A stretch of 64,000 bases of DNA from Kuschelorhynchus macadamiae (taxonomy: Eukaryota; Arthropoda; Insecta; Coleoptera; Curculionidae), in NCBI GenBank assembly GCA_030620095.1, contig JAUTXW010001600.1, positions 2,934,501-2,998,500 on the forward strand, in the 5' to 3' direction. Positions within the stretch are counted from its first letter, which is position 1; each line of letters starts with the position of its first letter. Under the pieces are notes generated by a model. That model saw only the letters and a list, made by a program, of their open reading frames with translations. It made no database searches and was not told the origin of the DNA. This document shows, one piece after another, positions 22,401 through 33,684 of this stretch. Made by a program: the position numbers and the translations under genes.

Positions 22401-25374
22401 ATTTTTTTTAGGAAAACTCTTGCATATCCCGCAATTTTTATTTTTGAAATGTAATATTACAAATGGGTATTTTCTGGAAAAAAAATAAAATATGCAAAAA
22501 TCGTCTGTCAGGATAGTTTACCGGTCCCCTTTTTTGCTACGTTTTTAATAGCTGGGGAACCCTTCGAAAATGATATTAACTTCTAAATACAAACATGCGT
22601 CTTTTACTACAGGAGATAAACTCAATAAGACGTGATGGTAAGTCCAAAAATAAACAAGTATACATTACTAAAAGAAAAAACAAAATACCCGACTTCTTAA
22701 AACTGCATAAGGAAGGTATACGTGTAAAAAACATTTCTCATTTGTTCCTTATTCAGTAAAAAAAACATATTTTTTTTTATTTTATTGGATGTATTTCAAT
22801 TTCCAAGATTTCAAATAGTGGGTAATCCACTTTTTACTACAAATATTTGCAATTTATAACTGGACATTCTTGATGAGCCTTTTCCAACAAGTATGAATTA
22901 CCAAAATGTTTTACTCATTAAAAGCTTTTTAGGTCAATGTTTTTAAAGATTATTCTGTATAATTAACCGTCTTTAGAAGCATTTATAAAGCTCACAAGCA
23001 ATAGAAACAAGTTTCCAACTACAAACACAAATATTTAAAATAATTTTGCCACTAAAATAAGTTTAAACTCAGTCTTCAATTTTGTTAACAAACGGCCTCG
23101 AAGCCCGTTTGTTATTATGGCTCTGACACTCGGGAATGAAAACCTGGTGTGGGTCGTGTCATTTTAGAAAACCATGTTTTTCAACCTTTCGGTGGGTATA
23201 TTTCGGAAACGAATTTGACAAGTGTTTTTTTAGAGGAGACGTAGATCTACACGATTCTTTTGCATATTTTTCTGTACCACATTTGATACCGGAGATGTGG
23301 TACCGCAAAGTCGACCAAAAAAGTCAACTTCGTTGTAAGGTTCAGGTCGCAATTCTTGATATTTTTTGTCGAAACTTTCTGGAACGATGGGTCCTACAAA
23401 ACTCTATTGTTTTTGGTTCATCATCAAACTCGTTTCCTGATTTTACGATTTTTTTTTCGTTCGAAAAAAGGGTGTTTTGGGCGCTTAGAGCTCGAACTGG
23501 GTGCGTCCTAGCGAAATTTTGGAAGAGACGTTTTTCATTGAAAATATAGAAGAGAGCAAAAACCTGAAAGTGCTTAAAAATATACACAAAATGGAATATC
23601 TGTAAAGGATTCTGAGTTTGTACAAGGGCTGTAATTACTAGATAAAATTTGTAAAGTTTCCCAAAAATGGGTACATTTTTCCACATTACTCTGTATTAAA
23701 GCTACTAGACCTAGAGCGTGGGGTATTTTTCTTATGAAACTAGATACTCGTAGGTAGATTGTGACCAAATTTCAAAATTTTAGCGTACACGGTTAAATTA
23801 CTGTGATTTTTCAAAGTTGAAATTTTGAAGTTCAAATTTTACCTCACTGTGGGCTCACAAGGCTAGAGCGTTTATTTGACTACAAAAATCTCTATAATAT
23901 TTCCTTCCAGCTACTAGGGATTTCCATTTCGATTTAAAGGAAAAAGTGCACACTTTTGAGTACAACTTCTAGGCTTCTCTTATATGGTCAATAATTTCAA
24001 AACAGCTACTCATCCTTGACTTTCGTCGCTATCAGAAGTTTAGTGTAATTGAATAAATATTTAAGTAAAAACTATTTAATTTTAGAGACTCAAAAAGGAT
24101 TTCTGGGGTATTTTTAAAATTGACAGCATAAAATTTAAATACTTTTACGTAGGTTGCTACAATTTGAGCGGTAATACTTTCTCCAATTTTATAAAGTATC
24201 TCTAACAAAATTAGCTGTCATTCTGGATTGCATGCATTACATCGATATTCGTTTAATAAACGTGCTGTTCGATTATCGTTTTAGAATCAGTTAGAGCAGG
24301 AAAATACTTCCATCTAATTGGATATGGGATAGATGCTTTTTTTAGTATATAGTCTGGTAAGTTTATATATTTTATGAGGTTTTTAGGATACGAGCATAAA
24401 GTTTCTATTTTTTTTATGTTGGTATATGTTTAACATAGGAAATATAATGAAGTTCAGTATTATACTGTTCGAAAAAGTAGTAAAGTATATATTATTTCAC
24501 AGGGACAGTGGGTAAGACATTTTTTTATAAATTGTGTTTTTTTCTTAGGGAAACTTTTTGGTACAAGACATTAACTATTCATTTAGCATTCTTTACTGGC
24601 TACGATTTTACCAATGTGGTGTTTTTTCCAGAAAACTGTGTTTTTCGAATTTGCGGAGAGCGTATTTCTGAAAATATTAGAGATAGGGCCATTAATTTGA
24701 CTGTATTTTTGTAAAAGACGTGTTTCTAAGAGACCAGTTTGAAATTTTTTCTGTACCACATTTAATACCGGATATGTGGTACCGAAAAGTTGACCAAATT
24801 GACTTGTACAACACGTTAAACATTCTCCACTGTCTTCGTTGGTAAATATATCAAACCGATTTATTTGTAATCGACAAGAAAGAACTTTATCCATTGACTT
24901 ATAATATACAGTATTACATTTAAGAAACCAATCATTGATCTCAGAAAAGCTAAACACCATTTATATTTGCATACAACCCTAGATACAAATTCGCACAATT
25001 TGAAACATTTTTTGTATTGAGAACTTTTTATCAAAATCAATCTACAGGCATATGACAGTTAATGGGTAACGCATTTGTAGTTAAAAAACATCTAGGTTAA
25101 GGTTATGTTAATAGTAAAGAGAGTCGGAACCTTACATGACTTACAAAAATACACTTACTCAATCACAAATTCAAATAGACGGTAAAAACCTTAAACGCAC
25201 AATAACCCCTTTAAAACATTGATCGAAAATCAGAAAAACTGAAATATCTCAAAAACTATAAATATTTTCTGATGAATATAAATTAGGAAACTATGTGCCC
25301 TAGGGAGATGCATATTTTATTTATATTAGTTAGTAGTTACCCCCACTCCTAAAAAGTGGTGACTGCTCCAACTA
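22401..25374. other. Intron 1 sequence without genes; two copies of a GTACCACAT hairpin
   Basis: The hairpins are at 23274-23303 and 24753-24782. Open frames at 23136-23549 and 24508-24714 lie over the segments that share this hairpin. They show no protein motif and their proteins do not resemble each other over length, so I do not call genes. Two ACCCCCAC(T/C)CCTAAA boxes flank the next feature (about 25333 and 25685). Confidence 0.45.
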
Positions 25375-25519
25375 CGGCCGAAGGCATTAGAGAAAGGATT
25401 ACGCGTGCAGTTCGTAAATCACCACAGATATGTTATTCAGAGTGCGGAATTCTTTTCGAAAGAGAGTTGATAAATGTTTAGAACAAAATGGCCGTCATTT
25501 TAAACATCTGATAAAATAA
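25375..25519 (+). pseudogene. C-terminal fragment of a mariner-like transposase
   Basis: Reads RERITRAVRKSPQICYSEC, then after a one-base frame change CLEQNGRHFKHLIK and a stop. The CLxxNGxHFxHL ending is the C-terminus seen in the DD41D mariner-like copies elsewhere in this window (for example 40869 and 62790). Nothing upstream of it is recognisable, so the rest of the element is gone. Confidence 0.65.
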
Positions 25520-26277
25520 AATCATGTACCTATTATCAGTTTTTTCTTCTTTTTAATTTTGTTGAATTTACCGTAGTGACTTTGACATTGACATTAAATT
25601 ATTCACTGATTATAACATAGTTTTTTTCTGGAGATTACGAATCTGGAAAAAAACTGCACCTTTCCATTTAACATTTAAAAGTTACCCCCCACCCCTAAAC
25701 AGTGGAAAAGGTTAATACATTACTTACTCCGTCAAAAAAAAAGGTCACGTACACGACTAATACACGCACCCAGAATCCACAGGGACAACCTGACATATTA
25801 CTTGTCTTCTATTTATATAAAGTGAAATCTCCCTTCACGGACACCTCGGAACAATGGATACCTCTGCTGAACGGACAATTTTGAACTCACCGACCGTCAG
25901 TGTATGTATTCCTGTGTATTAAACCCTCTTGACAACGGACACTCTCAACAACGGACACATGCAGTAAAATTTGGAACATTTTTAATAAAAACAGTAGAAT
26001 TTACCCCCTCAGAATGGACAGATGTTCAGATAATTTTTGAAAAACCCACATTTAATGCCGATATTTTTATTGCACTTTATGGGCAATATTTAGATCTATG
26101 CTAATAAGCGGCTTAACTATTGCTTAAAGCACCAGTTTAACAATAGGCTGGCTTATGCTGTCTGGCTTGTAGGTAAATTGCGGTGAATTGCATAATAAGT
26201 AGATCACATTATTTGTATAAAATGTAGTCTTGATCAATAGAATAGCTTAGTTTTGATGTTACTCTGGTGCGATCAAT

Positions 26278-26610
26278 ATGTCTTTAAACAAAAGAAAGTT
26301 TTTGACTCTTTAAGAAAAAGTTGAAATAATCCAGTACGCAGAAAAAACAAACTTAGTGTTAGAGTATTAGCCGAAAAATTCTGTGTAGGAAAATTTCAAA
26401 TTACTGATATTTTGAGAAACAAGCGATCCGCCGAGACCAAAAACATGAAAGAAAAAAAGAAATTTGCGAAAACTGGGGGTGCTGCCATAAACCAAATTAT
26501 CTACGAGTGGTTTTGTAAACTACGCTTCAAAAAACATTCCAATATCCGGTACAATAATAAAGGAAAAAGCACAAGAAATTGCGAATAATCTAGAAGTTGA
26601 TGGTTTTAAA
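26278..26610 (+). pseudogene. Tigger transposase, N-terminal part
   Basis: Starts MSLNKRKFLTL and continues, through two stops, to EIIQYAEKTN, ITDILRNK and IIKEKAQEIANNLEVDGF, which is the Psq-like helix-turn-helix and the first half of the CENP-B-type DNA-binding domain of pogo transposases. The sequence runs straight into the hAT at 26611 and resumes at 28744. Confidence 0.8.
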
Positions 26611-28743
26611 CTGCAGCCATGTCATACATGCGGTCCAGTGAGCATTTTTCTGCGGCCCAAATCAGTTTTGAAAACAGCCAGATAATACGGCCCGCGAACA
26701 AGTTGAAAACCGTTTTTGAAAGCGCGCGCCGCTGCAACAACGATTGATATAATAAAATGTACAATTGTACATAGTGCCATCTATGTTTAGGAGGATGAAC
26801 TACACATACTCAACCTAAAACCTAAAGCCAAACGTTATCTGGCTTGTTCCATGAAATTCTATCGCGTAAAAACACAGATGACGCTATCTGAACATTCTGG
26901 AAAGAACTCGAGAAATCACAATCTCTATATAAGCCGTGTTCGATTGAGTTCAGTCGTTCAGGGTTTAATCAGTTATGAGTCAGTTGCGATAGAGTTTCGA
27001 GTTGAGTTGCGCACTTATTGTTACAACACTTAACAGTACTTATTATAATTTATTTCGGATACAGTTTTTAACATGCCCCTTTCAAAACCAAGTGGAAGTA
27101 AGAGGAAACTTGTAGATGAGCATAGTATCTTTCAAGAAAAGTGGGAATTACAGTTTTTTTGCTGTGACGCGAAAGAAAAAATTATTTGTTTGATTTGTAA
27201 CAGTACAGTCGGTGTCCCAAAATTATATAATATAAAACGTTACTATGAGATTCATAAAACTATGTTTGACAAGTATACAGGTATGGTAAGAAGCGAAAAG
27301 TTAAATAAGTTAAAATCACGGTTGAAAGATCAGCAGCTTATGTTTACACGTCCAAAGCAAGAGAATGAATCTGTCCTTCAAGGGAGCTACGTACTGTCGG
27401 AGTTGATAGCGAAACACTCAAAACCATTTGTTCAAGGTGAATTTATAAAAGAGTGCCTTGAAAAAGCCGCGGAAATTGTAAGTCTCGGGAGCGTGAAGGC
27501 ATTTCAAAATATATCCTTGTCCCGGAATACTGTCGCTGAGAGAAAATGGCTTCGTTAAAATATTACAGACAAAGATCAGAGAAACGAGCAGTGACAAACC
27601 AGATTTTCGTCATATTCATTGCATAATCCACTAAGAAGTTTTATGCTCAAAAGTGATCAAGTTGGAAAATGTTTTGAAGTCAGTGAAAAACATTATAAAC
27701 TTCAGAAGGTCACGAGGCCTTAATCAACGACAGTTTTCTGCATTTTTACGTGATGTAGAAAGTGAGTACACTGGTTTACTATATTATGCAGAGGTGCGAT
27801 GGCTTTCGTGTTCTATGGTACTCGACCGGTTTTGGAAACTCAAAGAAGAAATACGCGTTTTCATGGAAACAAAAGAAGAAGTCAGCTTATTACGCGATGT
27901 GCCTTTTTTACAAGATCTTTCATTTATGGTAGATATCACAAAACACTTGTCGGACTTAAATACAAAATTGCAAGGACCACGTCAAGTTATTACAGATATG
28001 CATGATCATATGAAAGCTTTCAAGTGTAAGATGATGCTGTGGGAAAAACAGTTAGCAGAGGATAATCTGTCACATTTTCTGACTTGTAAGGCATATCAGG
28101 AAAGTACAAGTGTCACAATATCATACAAAATATATTCAGAGAAAATAAGAAGCCTTCTGGCAGAATTTGAGAAGCGTTTTCAGGATTTTAAGACCCAAAA
28201 AAAATGTTTCTCTATTTACTGGTCTTTTCACTATCAATATTGATAAAGTTCCCCCTCACTTGCTAATGGAAGTAATTGAGATTCAGTTTCAGACCCATTT
28301 AAAACAAAAATATGATAGTGTTGGTACATTCGAATTTTATAAATACTTGCCTGTTCAATACCAAGAAATGAGAAAATTTGCCTGTAAAATCCTGTCAATA
28401 TTTGGAAGTACCTATAAGTGTGAACAACTATTTTCGGCACTTGGACGCAGTTTTAAAAGTTATTTCTGCCGATAAATTCGCGCCACAAATAGACAACTTA
28501 ATTAAAGACAAAAGATGTCAAATATCCGACAAAAGATGTCAAATATCCGGCAAAAGAATTTAATGTTTGTAGTTTTTTGTAATGTCCTTTTTATTGGAAA
28601 TTTAATAAACAGACTTGTCCTATAATAGTACTTCTTCTCAAGATTTTCAGTAGTTTGTCTTCTTTAAGATAAGGTTTTGCGGCCCACCTAGTCGATGGTC
28701 TTCATGCTTTGGGCCCCCAGTGACTTTGAGCTTGACATGGCTG
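26611..28743 (+). mobile_element. hAT element (GTF2IRD2/ZBED-like) inserted in the Tigger transposase
   Basis: The ends are CTGCAGCCATGTCA and, in reverse complement, CAGCCATGTCAAGC. TTTTAAA stands on both sides (26604-26610 and 28744-28750), part of a 7-8-bp target duplication as hAT elements make. Removing the element and one copy gives an uninterrupted DGFKGSNGWLEKF across the site, a standard Tigger sequence. The exact first base is uncertain by 1-3 nt. Confidence 0.85.
27073..28563 (+). pseudogene. hAT transposase remnant, GTF2IRD2/ZBED5-like
   Basis: The first 161 residues (27073-27558) hold a BED-like zinc finger (IICLICNSTV ... NIKRYYEIHK) and the start of the hAT domain (SYVLSELIAKHSKPFVQGEF). 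After a deletion comes HIHCIIH, a stop, and VLCSKVIKLENV with VRWLSCSMVLDRFWKLKEE (27653-28243), then a frameshifted C-terminal part to 28563 (STYKCEQLFSALGRSFKS). The deletion at about 27556-27600 removes the first part of the catalytic domain. A 21-bp unit (GACAAAAGATGTCAAATATCC) is repeated in tandem at the end. Non-functional. Confidence 0.85.
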
Positions 28744-29894
28744 TTTTAAAGGATCAAATGGATGGTTGGAGAAGTTTTGTCAACGTCATAATATCTCTTT
28801 TAAATCCATCTGTGACCAAGCAGCGGCTGTAGACTTGATTGAACTGAATGGCATACGAAAGTATGTGCTATTATCAAAAACTACGCACCGACAGACATTT
28901 ATAACGCCGATGAAACGGGACTCCGTGCCTTGCCAAATAAAACGTTTTCTTTTAAAGGCGAAACATGTACTGGCGGGAAGCGTCCAAGGAGAAACTCACT
29001 ATTTTACTTTGTTCCGCTATGAATAGAGATAAAGAAAATGCACTGGTGATTGGAAAAAGTAAAAAACCCCGTTGCTTTAAAGGATCAAGCATGGAAAAAT
29101 TGCCACTTGAACGGTACTATAACAAGAAAGCATGGGTGACAAGGGATATAATGTCGGATTGATTGATGATATTTCACCGAAAAATGCAAAGGCAAAACCG
29201 AAATGCACTTTTATTTTTGGATAATGCTGCATCTCACTCAAAACTGGGGTTAGAAAATGTTAAAATAATTTTTTTACCGCCAAATAAGGGCGTGATTAAA
29301 AATTTTAAAAATCACTACAGAAAGTTTTTAATCAAGACTTTTGTCATCCATGGAATATTCTGAATCTTTCTTTGAATAATTGGAGAAATCCATAGATGTT
29401 GTAAGTGCCTTGATTTGGATTGTTGCTGCATGGAAAAAAGTCGAATCTGAGATCATCAATAACTGCTTCGGCAAAGCTGGATTCGACGAAATTCTCGAGG
29501 AAAACGTTGACTACGATAGTGAAGATGATGTGCTATTATCGGAAGTATGTAGAAACAACAATGTATTCTATACCGACTTAACTTTATATTCAGAAATTCA
29601 TGAAAGTTTATTTAGGGAAAATCCTACATAAGTATACGTGAGTGCATCAGTGAATTTCAAAATAGTAAGAACGGTCAGATTTCATCTGACAGTGATGATG
29701 AAGAAAATATTTCTTCCTATATTAAGAACCTTAAGGAAGTATATAAAACGTTAAGGGATATTGAAAATCTTTGTATGTTGTCTGAAGATTCTGTTTCAGG
29801 GGAAAAAATCTCAGAAGTTGCGTCTAAATCTCAAATTATTAAAAATAAATTAACTAGTTTAAGACAAACAACACTTAATAATTTTTTTAAATAG
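28744..29894 (+). pseudogene. Tigger transposase, C-terminal part
   Basis: Continues the Tigger frame: GSNGWLEKFCQRHNISFK (end of the CENP-B domain), YNADETGLRALPN with the first catalytic Asp (near 28903), LLFLDNAASHS with the second, a deleted LPPN ... GVIKNFKNHY region, then VVSALIWIVAAWKKVESE and a terminal TLNNFFK before the stop at 29892. Many frameshifts and stops. The C-terminal TLxxFFK is typical of Tigger-type proteins. Confidence 0.85.
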
Positions 29895-30189
29895 AAACTT
29901 TTTGTAAAGTAGAATTGTATCAAACTGTATATGTAGGTAGTATAATATCTTATATTAGGTAGTACATTTTTATTGTATGCATATATGTATCTAAAAGATG
30001 TAGTTGTACACGTAGTAACAATTCTATTAATAATGTGTACTAAATATATTATTTTTTTACTTAAAAATAAAATATTTTTTAAATAAAATTACTTTGGTAT
30101 TTAATTTGTTCACTCCCCACAACGCACACCTCTATACAAGGGACAGTTTCTGTGGCACGGCTACTGTGCGTTGTTGAGAGGTTTCACTG

Positions 30190-30519
30190 TACATAACAAA
30201 CGGCAAAAGCTTGCAACACACATGACGTCACGGACAAAATTAAACATGGGTGATCACATACCGTGTGTATTTCTATCATGACCATAACTATTCTTACCAT
30301 CACTCATAATTATATGGAGAAGACACGCCAACTTGAAGTTTTGCCTCTCTACTAGAAGCAACATTAAAAATGTATTACTCCAATTCTTCTAACCTCCCTT
30401 TTATTATGAAAATAGGTTAACTGCAGTAACATGTAATTTTCAGGAGGGGAAGATATGTTTCCCTTCTCTTCGTTTCACCACAGGAAGCGTGCAGCTTTAA
30501 AGGTAGAATTGTTTTTTAG
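30190..30519. other. Intron 1, last 330 bp
   Basis: No gene. It ends in the acceptor GTTTTTTAG for exon 2. Confidence 0.6.
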
Positions 30520-30790
30520 GTCCGAGATATGAATTTTCGCATTATCAAAGAGATTTTATAACGGAAGCTCAATTTTACGGACAAATGTTGTCATCTGTAC
30601 CCGGCGGAGTGATTGCTGAATTTCTGGGACCATATTATGTGCTGCTCTATGCTAACATAGTGTTATCTATACTGAACGCATCAAGAGTCTATTTCGTGTC
30701 CTTAAACTGGAAATTCCTCGTAATTACCGAATTTGTCTTGGGGTGTCATATAGGCATAGTATCTCCGGCAATATACTCTTGGATTGCAAG
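30520..30790 (+). CDS. SLC17-like MFS transporter, exon 2
   Basis: Acceptor TTTTTTAG, donor AAG/GTAAAT, enters in phase 1 and leaves in phase 2. Encodes about 90 residues: YEFSHYQRDFI, then FYGQMLSSVPGGVIAEFLGP, two further helices, and GIVSPAIYSWIAR. The motif Pro-Gly-Gly-x-x-Ala-Glu-x-x-Gly after a small-residue helix is the SLC17 family mark at the end of helix 2 and the loop that follows, and P-A-x-x-x-W-x-x(R) is the end of helix 4. The exon lies between the Tigger element and mariner-like A and is free of stops. Confidence 0.9.
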
Positions 30791-31176
30791 GTAAATACTG
30801 TTTCTGCCTTACAGCATTAAGCCACAATTAATGTATATTTGAACAAATAAAATATAGTTAGATTTATCGTGCACCAATTAGTTTTCATCAAATAAAACAA
30901 ATTGGTGCCGAAACGCTGGCTTTGTAATAAAAGTTTATACAATTGTATTATTTTGTACCGTAAATATCTAAATGGTAATATGTCTCACGTTTTTATTTTT
31001 AGTCAAGTATACAAAATGGGGCGGTGAGGCATAACTTTTGGAACATTTTAATCGAGACTTATCTTTCGAAAAGTTTTTTTTAGTTATTGCTATATTTCAA
31101 ATGATTTTAGTGTTTATAAACCTTATAATAAATAAAAGATACCACCTGAAGTGACTATTCAACTATTATGCATGAA
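30791..31176. other. Start of intron 2, no gene
   Basis: AT-rich, nothing recognised before the mariner-like end at 31177. Confidence 0.6.
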
Positions 31177-31469
31177 CAGGATGTCCCATTTTGGGTACTT
31201 TTGCGGGTAGAAAGTTGAGGTTTTCGCGACGTGTGCTAATTTTTCGTAAAACTATAAATGCCGTTAACAAGATTATCATAGCCCTTTTAGCTTTAAGATA
31301 CAGGGCTAAGTTGAAGCACCCCTTGTATCTCAACTATCAGATAACTAACGAAAATGTGAAAACTGTTTCTTATATAACTTTTCTCGTAGAACTCAATTCG
31401 GAATTAGTATGCACGGTCAGGTCAAAAAGTTATCGGACTCCACTTTATTTGTTTAAATGGTACCCCCTG
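31177..31469. repeat. TA-type terminal unit of element A
   Basis: 293 bp running from CAGGATGTCC to GGTACCCCCTG and followed by TA. Its inner end is an inverted copy of the element tip. Comparable units are at 43775-44058 and 62098-62421. Confidence 0.6.
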
Positions 31470-32774
31470 TATATTTATAGACTATAAAATTTGTCTTACC
31501 TTACCTTTTCAAATATATATAAAGTATGCACTTTTCCTCAGAAATACGCAAATAAACGAAAATTTTTTGACATTAAATGCATAATTTGATAGTAGGCCAT
31601 GAATAGCAAAAATAAACAATTGAAAGTTACATATTGCTAACGAAGAATTGGATACCTTGCATATATCTTCTTATATAAAAATACCTATAGAGCTTTTTAA
31701 TAACAGTAAGTTTGTAACAACAGTTTTATAGTATAAAGTAATAATATAACAAAACAAAAAAAAACATTATTAAAAAAAAGTGAAAACAAATTTTTATGAT
31801 GTTTAAATTGACGACCATGTTCTCTAATGCAAAACTGGCACATTTTTGTAATTCTTTGAATAGCGTTAAAAAGAATCATTGGTTTCATTCGCAGATTTCG
31901 AAAGGCTAAATGTTCTTGAAGTTCTGTGCCGTCATATCGTGTTTTATGTAAAAAAATCTAAAATTGAGAGATCTGGAGATCGTGGAGGCCATCTAACAGG
32001 TCCGTTGGTACCTATACATCTTTGAGGAAAGTTATTATCAAGAAATTTCCATAAGAGCCTAGAGATGTGACTTGGGGCGCCATCTTGCTCTAGATAAACA
32101 ACATTATATTGGGCTAATGGAATATTTTTTTTTAGTTCTGGAATAACTTTCTCAAGGATTTCTAGGTATCTACGTGCCTTAAGACCTCCTTCAAAAATCC
32201 TATAAACAATATGTTCTCCCAAAATAAAGCATGATACCCCAACTCCAGAGCGTCCTTGTTGTGCCCTTTCAAACATTAAATGCTGATTTTCACAATGCGA
32301 GTTCCTGATATTGTGAAGATTAAAAATTCCCGCACTTGAAAAAAATCATTCATCTGACCAGATAACAAGTCAAGACTCATTAACTCTATAGGTTGCCTCG
32401 AGCGATCTTGACCTGTCCCAACTCGGTGTGAGCGATCTACGTCACTCGGCGACCGTTTTGCTTTAGCACGGCATTGTCCATATCTCTTCTGTGTGCCTTT
32501 AATTACATACATTAATCTTTTTTTGTTCAAAATTGAAACTTTTTTGTCGCAATAAAATGCAGTCTTCAAGATATAAGGTATTATAATTTTAAACTTATGT
32601 TTAGGGATATTGTTTCAAATTTTAACCCAGTTTTCTTGCTGAGTGCATTTCAAAACGTTCGCATCGTATTTGAACAAATATTATGCATTTTTAAAGTCTC
32701 TAAAAAATATTCTTGTAAAAAGTTTAAACATGACAAATAGTTGAATAACTTTAGGAAATGTACATTTTTTTATA

Positions 32775-33068
32775 CAAGATGTCCCAGTAGTGTGTCCTCG
32801 GTTTTGGTGATAGCGATTAGAGATAGAGGAAAAGTTTAAATAAAAATATTAGTATATAGGATGACTTTTTCATATATGAAACACCTTATATTTTATTACA
32901 TATTTGTATTTTATCGAAATTCCTACGTCTACTTCATATATATAGTTTAAATTTGAACAAAACAGTTTTCACTTTCCTGATTTGGTTTTTAATAGTCTTC
33001 CATACATTACTTCTCTATTTCTAACCGGTACCAAGATATCAATCGAGAACACACTATGGGGACAGCTT
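32775..33068. mobile_element. Small palindromic element (MITE) inside element A
   Basis: The left CAAGATGTCCCAGTAGTGTG and the reverse complement of the right end (AAGCTGTCCCCATAGTGTG) match, and the match continues inward (CCTCGGTTTTGGTGATAGC against TCTCGATTGATATCTTGG) for about 70 bp per arm. No reading frame. The left tip follows TA. It interrupts the transposase region of A. Confidence 0.7.
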
Positions 33069-33684
33069 ATGTATATTTTAAGTATTATTCATGTTTTATT
33101 AACTATAGGCGTACTATTTGCAGTAAACACAATTACTTAACTGTTCAAACATCTGAGAAATAGACTGAAAAACACAACTGACAACTATCGCAACGAAAAC
33201 GTCAAGCTGACGCCAGCAATAAACTGACCGCCTTGACAGATCGGGTCGCCAGTCGACGTCACGACTTCCGTGTCACCCGCACGTCCCCCTAGCCCGATAG
33301 CTGCTTATCGAGGTAACCTTAGAGTTAATGGGCCTTGGCTTGGCATCGCCGGGATGCAAATGTTGGATGATACTTATATTTCTTCAAGATCCTCTGACCG
33401 TGAGCTTTTGGCACACCAATTTCCTTCTCAACTTTTCTACATGAGGACGAAGGTCTTGCTTTTATATATCCCAAAACATCTATCTCTTTTCTTTCCCTGT
33501 TCTCTTTGTTGTATGTTTTAGGACGCGGGTGAACAAATGATCCGTGCTCAACTAAATTTGCTTTTAAACGAGCAAATAACATCTAACAAGCAAAAACTTA
33601 TAATGACAATACATAGTTTCATATCCATAATAGCTTACTTACCTTTGGAAATATAATTCCGAGGCTTCTTCAGAATTTTCATTA

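Larger units (their letters stand above)
25820..30189 (+). mobile_element. Tigger/pogo-type DNA transposon, split by a hAT
   Basis: The terminal inverted repeats are AAGTGAAATCTCC on the left and, in reverse complement, CAGTGAAACCTCTC on the right, each next to TA (25818-25819 and 30190-30191). Subterminal ACGGACAC / ACGCACAC repeats occur near both ends, as in other Tigger-type elements. Without the 2.13-kb hAT the element would be about 2.2 kb. It lies in intron 1 of the transporter. Confidence 0.85.

Noticed and set aside
23136..23549. 137-codon open frame in intron 1
   Set aside because: Its amino-acid composition has no domain character, it overlaps a frame on the other strand, and the homologous segment near 24.7 kb does not keep the frame.
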